DNA of 8,662 nucleotides, from assembly GCA_034429475.1 (NCBI GenBank), contig DAOUGD010000260.1, positions 1 to 8,662 on the forward strand, written 5' to 3'. The position numbers were made by a program, and so were the translations under genes. Below, piece by piece: positions 1 to 7,629 of this stretch (its first letter is position 1; every line of letters starts with the position of its first letter). The stretch comes from JAKQHY01 sp034429475. Lineage in GTDB: Bacteria; Chloroflexota; Anaerolineae; B4-G1; SLSP01. Under the pieces are notes generated by a model. It was given only the letters and a program-made list of their open reading frames with translations. It ran no database searches and was not told the origin of the DNA.

Positions 1-19
1 GCACAGCGCCGCCGCCCAA

Positions 20-47
20 AATCTGCTTAATCTGCTTAATCTGCTGA
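20..47. repeat. Single arm of the 9-bp-unit (AATCTGCTN) repeat family
   Basis: Three head-to-tail copies of a 9-mer AATCTGCT plus one variable base (20-28, 29-37, 38-46) are followed by A. The same arm forms the right half of the hairpins at 6700-6766 and 7483-7549. No left arm is visible in positions 1-19, so this is either a half element or its partner was lost. It ends 16 nt before the ttuB-like start codon. The flank after it (GACAAAAACAGG) resembles the flank after the other two arms. The function is unknown. Confidence 0.85.
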
Positions 48-63
48 CAAAAACAGGTACACT

Positions 64-252
64 ATGCACATCGTTTATCGCAACAAGGAATGGACGGTCG
101 AGAACTCCTGCACGGTGAAGCAATTACTTGACCGGCTGGAACTGCTGCCGGAGGCCGTGCTGGTCGTCCGCAACGGCCAGCTTGTCACCGAAGATCAACG
201 GCTGGACGTGAGCGACGAAGTCAAAGTCGTGGCCGTCATTTCGGGGGGCTGA
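64..252 (+). CDS. ttuB: MoaD/ThiS-family ubiquitin-like sulfur carrier, likely TtuB
   Basis: This 62-aa protein has the size and beta-grasp pattern of ThiS/MoaD/TtuB carriers: an N-terminal beta hairpin (HIVYRNKEWTVE), a helix around residues 18-26 (VKQLLDRLE), the VVRNGQLV strand-turn near residues 34-41, and a C-terminal VISGG ending in the required Gly-Gly. In this family an E1-like enzyme adenylates the terminal glycine and it is converted to a thiocarboxylate, which donates sulfur. No E1 (TtuC-type) gene is in view. The stop is 2 nt before the start of a ttuA-like gene, so the two are probably co-translated, and this partner is the main reason to prefer TtuB over ThiS or MoaD. The Shine-Dalgarno is weak (AGG about 7 nt upstream of ATG). 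By sequence alone it could be any ThiS-like carrier; the pairing raises the confidence. Confidence 0.82.
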   Translation: MHIVYRNKEWTVENSCTVKQLLDRLELLPEAVLVVRNGQLVTEDQRLDVSDEVKVVAVISGG

Positions 253-254
253 CC

Positions 255-1190
255 ATGCGCTGTCGCAAATGCGGCGCGCCGGCCGCCATCAACATGCGCG
301 AGCACAAGCTGGCGCTCTGCGCGGAGCACTACCCGGAGTGGTTCATTCAGCAGACTGAGCGGGCCATCCTCAAATACCAAATGTTCGCGCGCGGCGACCG
401 CATCCTCGTGGCCGTTTCCGGCGGGAAGGACAGCCTGGCCCTGTGGGACGTGCTGCTGAAGCTTAACTACTGGGCCGACGCCCTCTACATTGACCTGGGC
501 ATTGACGGCGGCTGCGCCTACTCCGCGCAATCCAAAGAGAAAGCGCTGGCCTACGCCGCGCAGCATCCCGAAGGGCGGCTCACCGTCATCAGCATCCCGG
601 AATTATACGGCGAAGCCATCCCGGAAACGGCGAGACGGCGGCGGCGCGGGGAGCGTCCCTGCTCGATCTGCGGCCTGGTGAAGCGCCACGAGATGAACCG
701 CATCGCGTTGGAGCAGGGCTACACCGTCCTGGCGACCGGCCACAATCTCGACGACGAGGCGGCGGTGCTGTTCGGCAACGTGATGCACTGGCAGACCGGC
801 TATCTGCTGCGGCAAGGCCCGGTGCTGCCCGCCGACGGGCAGGGATTGGCGCGGAAGGTCAAGCCGTTCTGCAACTTCTACGAGCGCGAAACCGCCGCGT
901 ACACGCTGCTGCAAGGGATTGACTACATCTACGACGAGTGCCCTTACGCGATGGGCGCGACCAGCCTGGAGCACAAGGACGTGCTCAATCAGATGGAACA
1001 CGAGAAGCCGGGCACCAAGCGGCATTTCTACACCAAATTCCTCAACGCCAAGCGAGACGGATTGTTCCGCGCGACGGAAGACGCCCAGCCGGCGATGCAT
1101 CCCTGTCCCCACTGTGGGCAGCCTACCACGTCTGCCGATCTGTGCTCGTTCTGTCGGTTGTGGGAACCTGCCGCGGAAGCAGAAGTGTGA
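255..1190 (+). CDS. ttuA: TtuA/TtcA-family tRNA 2-thiolation enzyme (PP-loop, Fe-S, two zinc fingers)
   Basis: This 311-aa protein has the full TtuA layout. An N-terminal zinc-binding motif has C3, C6, C22 and H25. The PP-loop ATP-pyrophosphatase signature SGGKDS is at residues 55-60. C136 and C139 (CSIC) together with C229 (DECP) are in the positions of the three Fe-S cluster ligands of this family. The TGHNLDDEA motif is at 161-169. A C-terminal zinc finger has C284, C287, C297 and C300. Characterised TtuA enzymes activate a tRNA uridine with ATP and replace the C2 oxygen with sulfur delivered by TtuB thiocarboxylate, giving 2-thioribothymidine at position 54 in thermophiles. The carrier gene directly upstream supports that route; TtcA-type C32 thiolation is the alternative, but TtcA lacks these zinc fingers. 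The ATG at 255 keeps the first zinc ligand pair at C3/C6, which fixes the start. The last residues (PAAEAEV) extend past a LCSFCRLWE end that recurs at 2819-2851. Confidence 0.9.
   Translation: MRCRKCGAPAAINMREHKLALCAEHYPEWFIQQTERAILKYQMFARGDRILVAVSGGKDSLALWDVLLKLNYWADALYIDLGIDGGCAYSAQSKEKALAYAAQHPEGRLTVISIPELYGEAIPETARRRRRGERPCSICGLVKRHEMNRIALEQGYTVLATGHNLDDEAAVLFGNVMHWQTGYLLRQGPVLPADGQGLARKVKPFCNFYERETAAYTLLQGIDYIYDECPYAMGATSLEHKDVLNQMEHEKPGTKRHFYTKFLNAKRDGLFRATEDAQPAMHPCPHCGQPTTSADLCSFCRLWEPAAEAEV
1137..1165. repeat. 29-bp direct repeat, copy 1 (in 3' end of ttuA)
   Basis: This segment encodes the DLCSFCRLW portion of the ttuA C-terminal zinc finger. It recurs at 2819-2847 with 27 of 29 identities. 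The two differences (C to T at the third base of the first Cys codon, G to A at the third base of the Leu codon) are both synonymous. The two copies bracket the TPR gene. Confidence 0.9.
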
Positions 1191-1218
1191 CAAGCCCCCG
1201 AGACGGTGAAGGGAACTT

Positions 1219-2652
1219 ATGACCCCAATTGATCAGCAACCTCAAGAAGATAGAACTTTACAGCAGTCGTGCCTAAAACTCATCCTCTTTCTTGCTGTCC
1301 CGATTCTGCTGATGATGACAGTGGTTGCTCCGCTGGCGTTGATAACGCGCTTGCCAGAGAAAGTTTTTGGCGTGAGCGTCACTTTGCTGTTGAGACTGTG
1401 GGGGTTGGTGGCAGGTATCGGGTGTTTAGTTTCGATGCTATATTTCACTCGTTGGATGCTGAGTGGTATGAGACAGCGCTATGAACGTAGCGGTGAGATT
1501 TTACAACGCACTCTGCCAGATCTGCCTGTCAAGCAAGAGTCGGAGGTCGGTGAACAACTCCTCTCTAAAAAGCGTTGGACGCGATTGATTCTCCTGCTAC
1601 CCTTCTTTTTTCTTTTGATCGGCGCTCTCAGGTGGGCAACCCACGAAGGACTAATGCTGATCTGGGTTGATGCTCCTGGGTGGATACAGGAAGTAATTGA
1701 GTGGACCGTTCTGATTGGTAGTAGCTTGATTATTAGAAGATCTTTTAACAGACGATACGGACGCCAAAGAACACCAACAACCTCTCTCAAAGAAATCAGA
1801 TGGGTGGCATTTATCCCGCCTTTCCTTTTGCTATCCGTACTCCTTGTCGGCTCCTTCTCTATGATCTCGACAGTTCCAATTCTCGGTATTCCGGTCTCCA
1901 GTTTGTTTCTTCCGCTTCTTCTTGCCTATATACTAGGTCCCTATCGCTGGGTGATGATAGCAACAGAAAGAGGAAATTATGATCGGGCTCTTCGTCGTGT
2001 CCAGATTGCAGAAAAGTTCTCAATGTCCCGCAGTATGTACCTGGACATGCACGGTCATATTCTATGGCGGGCAGGCCGATACATAGAGGCTGAACAAGTC
2101 TTGCGCACAGAAATCTTAGAGACACGCAGGGAAGGAGGCAGTGGCGTACTTACGTTGAACACGCTGGGCTATGTCCTGATGGGACAAGGGAAGTGGGAAG
2201 AAGCGATCAGGGTATTCGAGGGTGCGATTGCCCTCGAACCCAATGAGGGATCGCTCTACGACAGCCTGGCGGATGTCTATCTATCCCAAGGGATAGAAAC
2301 TGACAAGGCGTTGGAACTGCTCGACCAAGCGCTGGCTAAACATCAATCCTCGTGGTTCAAGCGGTGGTCGCGGCGACGTTCACTCAGTGCGACGTGGGCC
2401 GGTCGCGCCTGGACTTTGGCGCGGCTGGGAAGGCGCGCCGAAGCCACCGAGTCGCTGGAAAAAGCGTTTACCCTTGCCCCCCGTGAGCACAACGCCGATT
2501 CTGTCGAGATACTCTATCGCGCCGGTCACGCGCTGGCGCTGCTGGGGGAAACACAGAAAGCCGCAGAGCACTTCGCGGAAGCGCAGCGCCTCGATCCCCA
2601 CGGGCACTACGGTCGCCTGTGTGCGGAGGCGGCGGCTCGCTTGCAAGAATGA
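1219..2652 (+). CDS. Polytopic membrane protein with C-terminal TPR domain
   Basis: The product is 477 aa. Hydrophobic segments at about residues 19-43, 50-76, 121-138, 194-216 and 220-240, plus a weaker one near 157-173, form a membrane part. Tetratricopeptide-type helix pairs follow from about 250 to 460. The clearest unit is 311-342 (LNTLGYVLMGQGKWEEAIRV...ALEP); others are near 273-302, 345-373, 392-421 and 431-460. TPRs bind proteins, so a membrane-anchored scaffold role is plausible, but no specific function can be assigned. GAAGGGA lies 5 nt upstream of ATG. Base use is uneven: positions 1741-1800 contain 25 G+C of 60, while 2401-2460 contain 43 of 60, like the neighbouring genes. The front part therefore looks foreign or recently acquired and the last ~270 nt look native. 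The gene lies between two copies of the ttuA 3' end, which also suggests insertion. TPR membrane proteins occur in some MoxR clusters, but the spacing here argues against one operon with moxR. Confidence 0.85.
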   Translation: MTPIDQQPQEDRTLQQSCLKLILFLAVPILLMMTVVAPLALITRLPEKVFGVSVTLLLRLWGLVAGIGCLVSMLYFTRWMLSGMRQRYERSGEILQRTLPDLPVKQESEVGEQLLSKKRWTRLILLLPFFFLLIGALRWATHEGLMLIWVDAPGWIQEVIEWTVLIGSSLIIRRSFNRRYGRQRTPTTSLKEIRWVAFIPPFLLLSVLLVGSFSMISTVPILGIPVSSLFLPLLLAYILGPYRWVMIATERGNYDRALRRVQIAEKFSMSRSMYLDMHGHILWRAGRYIEAEQVLRTEILETRREGGSGVLTLNTLGYVLMGQGKWEEAIRVFEGAIALEPNEGSLYDSLADVYLSQGIETDKALELLDQALAKHQSSWFKRWSRRRSLSATWAGRAWTLARLGRRAEATESLEKAFTLAPREHNADSVEILYRAGHALALLGETQKAAEHFAEAQRLDPHGHYGRLCAEAAARLQE

Positions 2653-2673
2653 GTTTTACCACGATTGCGTCAA

Positions 2674-2754
2674 AGGTGGGGCGCACTTGGGCAGTTAGGC
2701 CGAAACCTGGCTGCAAAACCGAGACTTGAGCACGAAATCAAGTACGCCCCACCT
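2674..2754. repeat. 81-nt inverted-repeat element with internal stem-loop
   Basis: The 15-nt arms 2674-2688 and 2740-2754 are inverted copies with a single mismatch (AGGTGGGGCGYACTT). Inside, 2691-2699 and 2706-2714 can form a second 9-bp stem that includes two G.U pairs, with a 6-nt CCGAAA loop. A short ACTTGA/TCAAGT pair (2724-2729 with 2738-2743) competes with the inner end of the outer stem. It begins 22 nt after the TPR gene stop. There is no T-run after the outer stem, so it is not a standard intrinsic terminator. It could be a small MITE-like element or a structured RNA; no ORF of substance lies inside. Confidence 0.7.
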
Positions 2755-2773
2755 GGTTTGCGTAAGCTCTGCA

Positions 2774-2803
2774 ATTCGTGAAGATTTGTGTAGATTCGTG
2801 GTT
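2774..2803. repeat. 10-bp-period array (ATTYGTGNNN x3)
   Basis: Three units share ATTCGTG or ATTTGTG followed by three variable bases (2774-2783, 2784-2793, 2794-2803). There is no obvious inverted partner. It lies in the 278-nt gap between the TPR gene and the small membrane protein genes, between the inverted-repeat element and the ttuA tail copy. Confidence 0.7.
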
Positions 2804-2818
2804 TGTTTTTTGGCCGGC

Positions 2819-2851
2819 GATCTGTGTTCGTTCTGTCGGTTATGGGAGTAG
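2819..2851 (+). pseudogene. Displaced 3' remnant of ttuA (DLCSFCRLWE plus stop)
   Basis: Read in frame from 2819, this segment encodes D-L-C-S-F-C-R-L-W-E and then TAG at 2849-2851. The intact ttuA has exactly these residues at 295-304. Nucleotide identity is 27 of 29 over 2819-2847 and both differences are silent. Sequence upstream of 2819 no longer resembles ttuA, and there is no start codon or ribosome binding site, so the remnant is not expressed as a protein. It probably marks where ttuA ended before the TPR gene arrived, or it is a fragment left by a partial tandem duplication. This copy stops directly after WE, whereas intact ttuA continues with PAAEAEV. Confidence 0.65.
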
Positions 2852-2913
2852 GGAATAGGGAGTAGGGAGCAGGCCGCGCCCCAATCCCCAATCCCTAATC
2901 CCCAATCCCCATT
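2844..2913. repeat. 7-bp-period G-rich/C-rich inverted array with G-quadruplex potential
   Basis: The left arm has four 7-mers of the form GGGARNA (2844-2850, 2851-2857, 2858-2864, 2865-2871). The right arm has five 7-mers of the form CCCYAAT or CCCCATT (2879-2913). A GC-only centre (GGCCGCG, 2872-2878) separates them. The arms can pair imperfectly. The left arm also fits the G3-N4-G3-N4-G3-N4-G3 quadruplex pattern on the + strand (2844-2867), and the right arm gives five C-tracts, a quadruplex pattern on the - strand. The array overlaps the last codons of the ttuA remnant and ends 7 nt before the GGAGGTGA ribosome binding site of the next gene. Confidence 0.85.
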
Positions 2914-2930
2914 CTTAAGGGAGGTGAACT

Positions 2931-3176
2931 ATGGGAGTCTCTTTCGGCCTTTTAATTATCCTGGTGGTCGTCGTTTTGGCGGGCGCTGCCTGCCTGGGCT
3001 TGGGCGGCTACGCGCTCTACGAAGGATTTTCCAAATCCGAAGGCGAGCGGGTCTTTCTGGGCGAGCCGCGCACGGCGAAAATTGTGGGCATCATCGCCCT
3101 CCTGCTTGGTCTCCTGCTGATCTGCCTGCCGCTGGCCGGCGCCTTCTATTTCTTCTTTATGGGAGTCAGCCTGTAG
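2931..3176 (+). CDS. Small two-helix membrane protein, paralog 1
   Basis: This 81-aa protein has two membrane segments, about residues 4-29 and 50-76. They are joined by a charged loop with YALYEGFSKSEGERVFLGEP (residues 27-46). The second half contains IVGIIALLLGLLLICLPL. The gene at 3232 encodes a close paralog with the same loop and second helix, so this is a tandem duplication. A very good Shine-Dalgarno (GGAGGTGA, 2920-2927) fixes the ATG at 2931. I do not recognise a named family. The position just upstream of moxR suggests, without proof, a role with the ATPase at the membrane. The conserved loop is the most likely interaction surface. Confidence 0.82.
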   Translation: MGVSFGLLIILVVVVLAGAACLGLGGYALYEGFSKSEGERVFLGEPRTAKIVGIIALLLGLLLICLPLAGAFYFFFMGVSL

Positions 3177-3231
3177 CACCGCAACCGATCCTACCATTCC
3201 GCAAATCCTGTTATCCTTGGGGAGGTAACCC

Positions 3232-3465
3232 ATGTTAGCTTCAATCGTCTTAGTCATCGTCATTTTTGGCGGCCTGTTGTGCCTGGGAGTGGGCGCGTAT
3301 GCCCTCTACGAAGGCTTTGCCAAGTCCGAAGATGAGCGGCTGCTCCTGGGCGATCCGAAAACGGCGCGCATTGTGGGGATCGTCGCCCTGCTGCTCGGCC
3401 TGCTGTTGATCTGCCTGCCGCTTGGCTTCTTCTTCTACATGATGGGAGTACAGCCCCAACTATGA
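3232..3465 (+). CDS. Small two-helix membrane protein, paralog 2
   Basis: This 77-aa protein is laid out like its upstream paralog: helix 1 at about residues 3-25, the loop YALYEGFAKSEDERLLLGDP (residues 23-42), and helix 2 at about 46-72 with ALLLGLLLICLPL. Compared with paralog 1, the loop changes are conservative (S/A, G/D, VF/LL, E/D) and the ends differ most. This pattern suggests selection on the loop and second helix rather than a decaying copy. The ribosome binding site is GGAGGTA (3221-3227). The TGA stop overlaps the ATG of moxR (ATGA at 3462-3465), so the two are translationally coupled and probably work together. No known family is recognised. Confidence 0.85.
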   Translation: MLASIVLVIVIFGGLLCLGVGAYALYEGFAKSEDERLLLGDPKTARIVGIVALLLGLLLICLPLGFFFYMMGVQPQL

Positions 3466-4448
3466 GCACACCCACCCTTTCTCCCAGCCAGTTCCGCGAT
3501 TTGGCCGCGCGCCTGGAAGCCGAAATCGGGCGCGTCATCGTGGGGCAGCGCGAGGTGGTGCGCCACACGCTGATCGCGCTCCTGGCCGATGGGCACCTGC
3601 TGCTCGAAGGGCTGCCCGGCCTTGGCAAGACGCTGCTGGTGCGGACGCTGGCCGCCGCCTTGCAGCTTGACTTCGCCCGCGTGCAGTTCACGCCAGACCT
3701 GATGCCGGCCGACATCATCGGCACGGACGTGCTGGAGCTGACGGACTCCGGCGAGCGGCACTTCCGCTTCCATCGCGGGCCGCTCTTCACGCACCTGCTG
3801 CTGGCCGACGAAATCAACCGCGCCACGCCGAAAACGCAGTCCGCCCTGCTGGAAGCCATGCAGGAACGGCAGGCCAGCATCGGCGGCGCGACCTACCCCC
3901 TCACGCCGCCCTTCCTGGTGCTGGCGACGCAGAACCCCATCGAACTCGAGGGCACGTACCCCCTGCCGGAGGCGCAGCTCGACCGCTTCCTGTTCAAAAT
4001 CAACGTGGGCTATCCTTCCGCCGAGGACCTGGTGGAGATTATGGCGCGCACCACCGGCACAGCCACCCCGACGCCAACCCCCATCGCCGACCGGGAGACG
4101 GTGCTGGCGCTGCAAGCCCTGGTGCGCGGCGTGCCCGTCGCCACGCCGGTGACCGCCTACGTCGCCGCCCTCATCGTCGCCACCCACCCGGACGCGCCGC
4201 AGGCCCCCGACCTGGTGCGGCGGGCCGTCCGCTACGGCGCGAGTCCGCGCGGCGCGCAGGCCCTCATCCTGGGCGCGAAAGTCGCCGCGCTGCTGGCCGG
4301 ACGTTACAACGTCGCCCTGGAAGACGTGCGCGCCGTCGCCCCCGCCGCCCTGCGCCACCGCCTCATCCGCACCTACGAGGCCGAAGCGGAGGGTATCACC
4401 GCCGACGCCGTGGTCAACGCCGTGGTAGAGGCAACGGCGGAGCCGTGA
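3462..4448 (+). CDS. moxR: MoxR-family AAA+ ATPase
   Basis: This 328-aa protein has the full MoxR/RavA-type AAA+ core. Walker A GLPGLGKT is at residues 50-57 and Walker B LLLADE at 112-117, followed by INRATPKTQSALLEAMQE. The sensor-1 region ATQNPIE is at 155-161. The EAQLDRF segment (170-176) carries a candidate arginine finger at R175, and GASPRGAQAL (259-268) is the sensor-2 region. The length is normal for the family. MoxR proteins are chaperone-like ATPases that help mature or activate partner complexes, usually together with a von Willebrand or DUF58 protein encoded next door. Here no DUF58, VWA or transglutaminase gene follows; the next gene is tex. The only coupled partner is the small membrane protein that overlaps its start. 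There is no clear ribosome binding site, consistent with translational coupling. Confidence 0.95.
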   Translation: MSTPTLSPSQFRDLAARLEAEIGRVIVGQREVVRHTLIALLADGHLLLEGLPGLGKTLLVRTLAAALQLDFARVQFTPDLMPADIIGTDVLELTDSGERHFRFHRGPLFTHLLLADEINRATPKTQSALLEAMQERQASIGGATYPLTPPFLVLATQNPIELEGTYPLPEAQLDRFLFKINVGYPSAEDLVEIMARTTGTATPTPTPIADRETVLALQALVRGVPVATPVTAYVAALIVATHPDAPQAPDLVRRAVRYGASPRGAQALILGAKVAALLAGRYNVALEDVRAVAPAALRHRLIRTYEAEAEGITADAVVNAVVEATAEP

Positions 4449-4465
4449 ACAGTCAAAAAAATCTT

Positions 4466-4527
4466 CTCAACGGATTGAACGGATTTTAACGGATTAATTT
4501 TCCGTTGAATCCGTTGAATCCGTTGAG
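4466..4527. repeat. 9-bp-unit hairpin element (AACGGATT family)
   Basis: The left arm has three units with the core AACGGATT (4468-4476, 4477-4485, 4486-4495; the last carries one extra T). The right arm has three units of the complementary TCCGTTG type (4501-4527). The loop core is AATTT (4496-4500). The pairing is imperfect at the variable positions. It starts 18 nt after the moxR stop and ends 17 nt before the tex start. The stem is AT-rich and is not followed by a T-run, so it is a poor match to a classic terminator. Confidence 0.88.
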
Positions 4528-4544
4528 CATTTGTAGAGGAACTT

Positions 4545-6683
<2,139 letters not shown>

Positions 6684-6699
6684 AAATAAGGAAAATTTG

Positions 6700-6766
6700 T
6701 CAGCAGATTGAGCAGATTAAGCAGATTTTTTTTAATTTAATCTGCTCAATCTGCTTAATCTGCTGA
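6700..6766. repeat. 9-bp-unit hairpin element (AGCAGATT family), copy 1
   Basis: The left arm (6700-6727) is T followed by three 9-mers NAGCAGATT with first bases C, G, A. The right arm (6739-6766) is three AATCTGCTN units with last bases C, T, G, then A. The 11-nt loop is T-rich and contains AATTT (6734-6738). In the fold, the outer variable pair is C-G, the middle is G.U and the inner is A.C. The element starts 17 nt after the tex stop and ends 17 nt before the DUF554 start. The six T residues after the left arm lie in the loop, not after the stem, so a terminator role is not clear. Confidence 0.92.
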
Positions 6767-6783
6767 TAGAAAAGTGAGGAAAT

Positions 6784-7473
6784 ATGCCTATTGGTACTCT
6801 TGTCAATACAGCTACGGTCATTATCGGCAGCCTGATTGGGTTGACGCTGCGCAAGAAGTTCCCGGAAAACATCAAGGCCATCATCTTCCAGGGGGTGGGG
6901 CTGGCGACGTTGGTGTTGGGGATGCAGATGGCGCTCAACATCCACGAGGCCAAGCACTTTTTGGAGGTCATTTTCAGCCTGATCCTCGGCGGCATCGTCG
7001 GTGAATTGATCCACCTGGATGCACGGCTGGAAGGCTGGGGCAACGCGCTCAAGGCGAAGATTAAGGTCGGGGAAGCGCGTTTCACGGAGGGATTGGTCAC
7101 GGCCTTCCTGATCTTCTGCGTCGGCTCGATGACGTTTGTGGGCGCGATCAACGAGGGCCTTAGCGGGGATCGCACTTTGATTCTGACCAAAGCCATCTTG
7201 GACGGCTTCACCTCGATGGCGCTGGCGTCAGTCTATGGCGTGGGCGTGTTGTTTTCGGCGCTGCCGCTGTTCCTCGTCCAGGCCAGTTTGACGCTGCTGG
7301 CGGGCCAGTTTCAGGCGTTTTTCTCCGAGACCATCATCAACCAGATGACGGCGGTGGGCGGCGCGCTGATCCTGGGCATCGGCCTGAATCTGTTGGAAAT
7401 CAAAGCGATCAAGACGCTCAATCTGCTGCCCGGCATCCTCGTCGTCGTCATTCTGGTCCTGATCTTCGGCTGA
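6784..7473 (+). CDS. DUF554 family membrane protein
   Basis: This 229-aa polytopic membrane protein matches the DUF554 (YdfK/YqgA-like) pattern. The N-terminus PIGTLVNTATVIIGSLIGL (2-20) inserts directly. GGIVGELIHLDARLEGWG (69-86) ends a membrane segment. FCVGSMTFVGAINEGLSGD (111-129) is the family's most characteristic stretch. Further helices lie at about 145-175 and 188-202, with a last one at 213-228. The length is typical. Its biochemical role is unknown; the family is often described as putative transporters or membrane proteins, and nothing here improves on that. GTGAGGA upstream of ATG is the ribosome binding site. The gene is flanked on both sides by members of the same hairpin family (6700 and 7483), so it forms a discrete cassette. 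Confidence 0.93.
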   Translation: MPIGTLVNTATVIIGSLIGLTLRKKFPENIKAIIFQGVGLATLVLGMQMALNIHEAKHFLEVIFSLILGGIVGELIHLDARLEGWGNALKAKIKVGEARFTEGLVTAFLIFCVGSMTFVGAINEGLSGDRTLILTKAILDGFTSMALASVYGVGVLFSALPLFLVQASLTLLAGQFQAFFSETIINQMTAVGGALILGIGLNLLEIKAIKTLNLLPGILVVVILVLIFG

Positions 7474-7482
7474 GCTTTTTTA

Positions 7483-7549
7483 TCAGCAGATTAAGCAGAT
7501 TTAGCAGATTAGAATTTAAAAAATCTGCTTAATCTGCTAAATCTGCTGA
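7483..7549. repeat. 9-bp-unit hairpin element (AGCAGATT family), copy 2
   Basis: The left arm (7483-7510) is T plus NAGCAGATT units with first bases C, A, T. The right arm (7522-7549) is AATCTGCTN units with last bases T, A, G, then A. The 11-nt loop contains AATTT (7513-7517). The variable positions pair C-G on the outside and mismatch at the two inner positions. It begins 10 nt after the DUF554 stop. The flank after it (GACAGAAAATAGG) matches the flanks at 46 and 6765 in style, but here no start codon follows at once; a promoter does. Confidence 0.92.
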
Positions 7550-7564
7550 CAGAAAATAGGCTCC

Positions 7565-7585
7565 GCAACCCGGTTGCTTATTTTT
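7565..7585 (+). terminator. Possible short hairpin with T-rich tail
   Basis: GCAAC (7565-7569) and GTTGC (7573-7577) can pair around a CCG loop, followed by TTATTTTT. It would be a minimal intrinsic terminator for the DUF554 unit. The stem is only 5 bp, and the same bases form the -35 box of the next promoter, so the call is weak. Confidence 0.3.
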
Positions 7586-7602
7586 CGTAACGTTCATATA
7601 AT
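7574..7602 (+). promoter_or_regulatory. Sigma70-type promoter for the DUF4126 gene
   Basis: A perfect -10 hexamer TATAAT (7597-7602) lies 17 nt downstream of TTGCTT (7574-7579), which matches four of six bases of the -35 consensus. The expected start point is near 7609, giving a short leader of about 20 nt that includes the AAAGGAG ribosome binding site (7617-7623). This is the best promoter match I find in the window. Confidence 0.7.
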
Positions 7603-7629
7603 GGGATTACTTCAGGAAAGGAGCAGGCG

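Noticed and set aside
1..30. End of an upstream gene reaching into the window
   Set aside because: One frame stops at 28-30, but too little sequence is present and it runs through the repeat arm, so no gene can be supported.
603..1193. Minus-strand open frame opposite ttuA
   Set aside because: ttuA is complete on the + strand with every metal ligand present, so the antisense frame is incidental.
2674..2754. Inverted repeat considered as an insertion sequence
   Set aside because: Only 81 bp with no transposase frame, and no flanking target duplication is evident by eye. It is kept only as a possible MITE or RNA element.
3435..4358. Minus-strand open frame (307 codons) opposite moxR
   Set aside because: The + strand carries all AAA+ motifs of MoxR. 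The minus translation is Gly/Arg/His-rich with no domain.
6700..7549. Repeat units considered as a CRISPR array
   Set aside because: Units are 9 bp, directly abutting and inverted about a loop. There are no 25-40 bp repeats with unique spacers and no cas genes.
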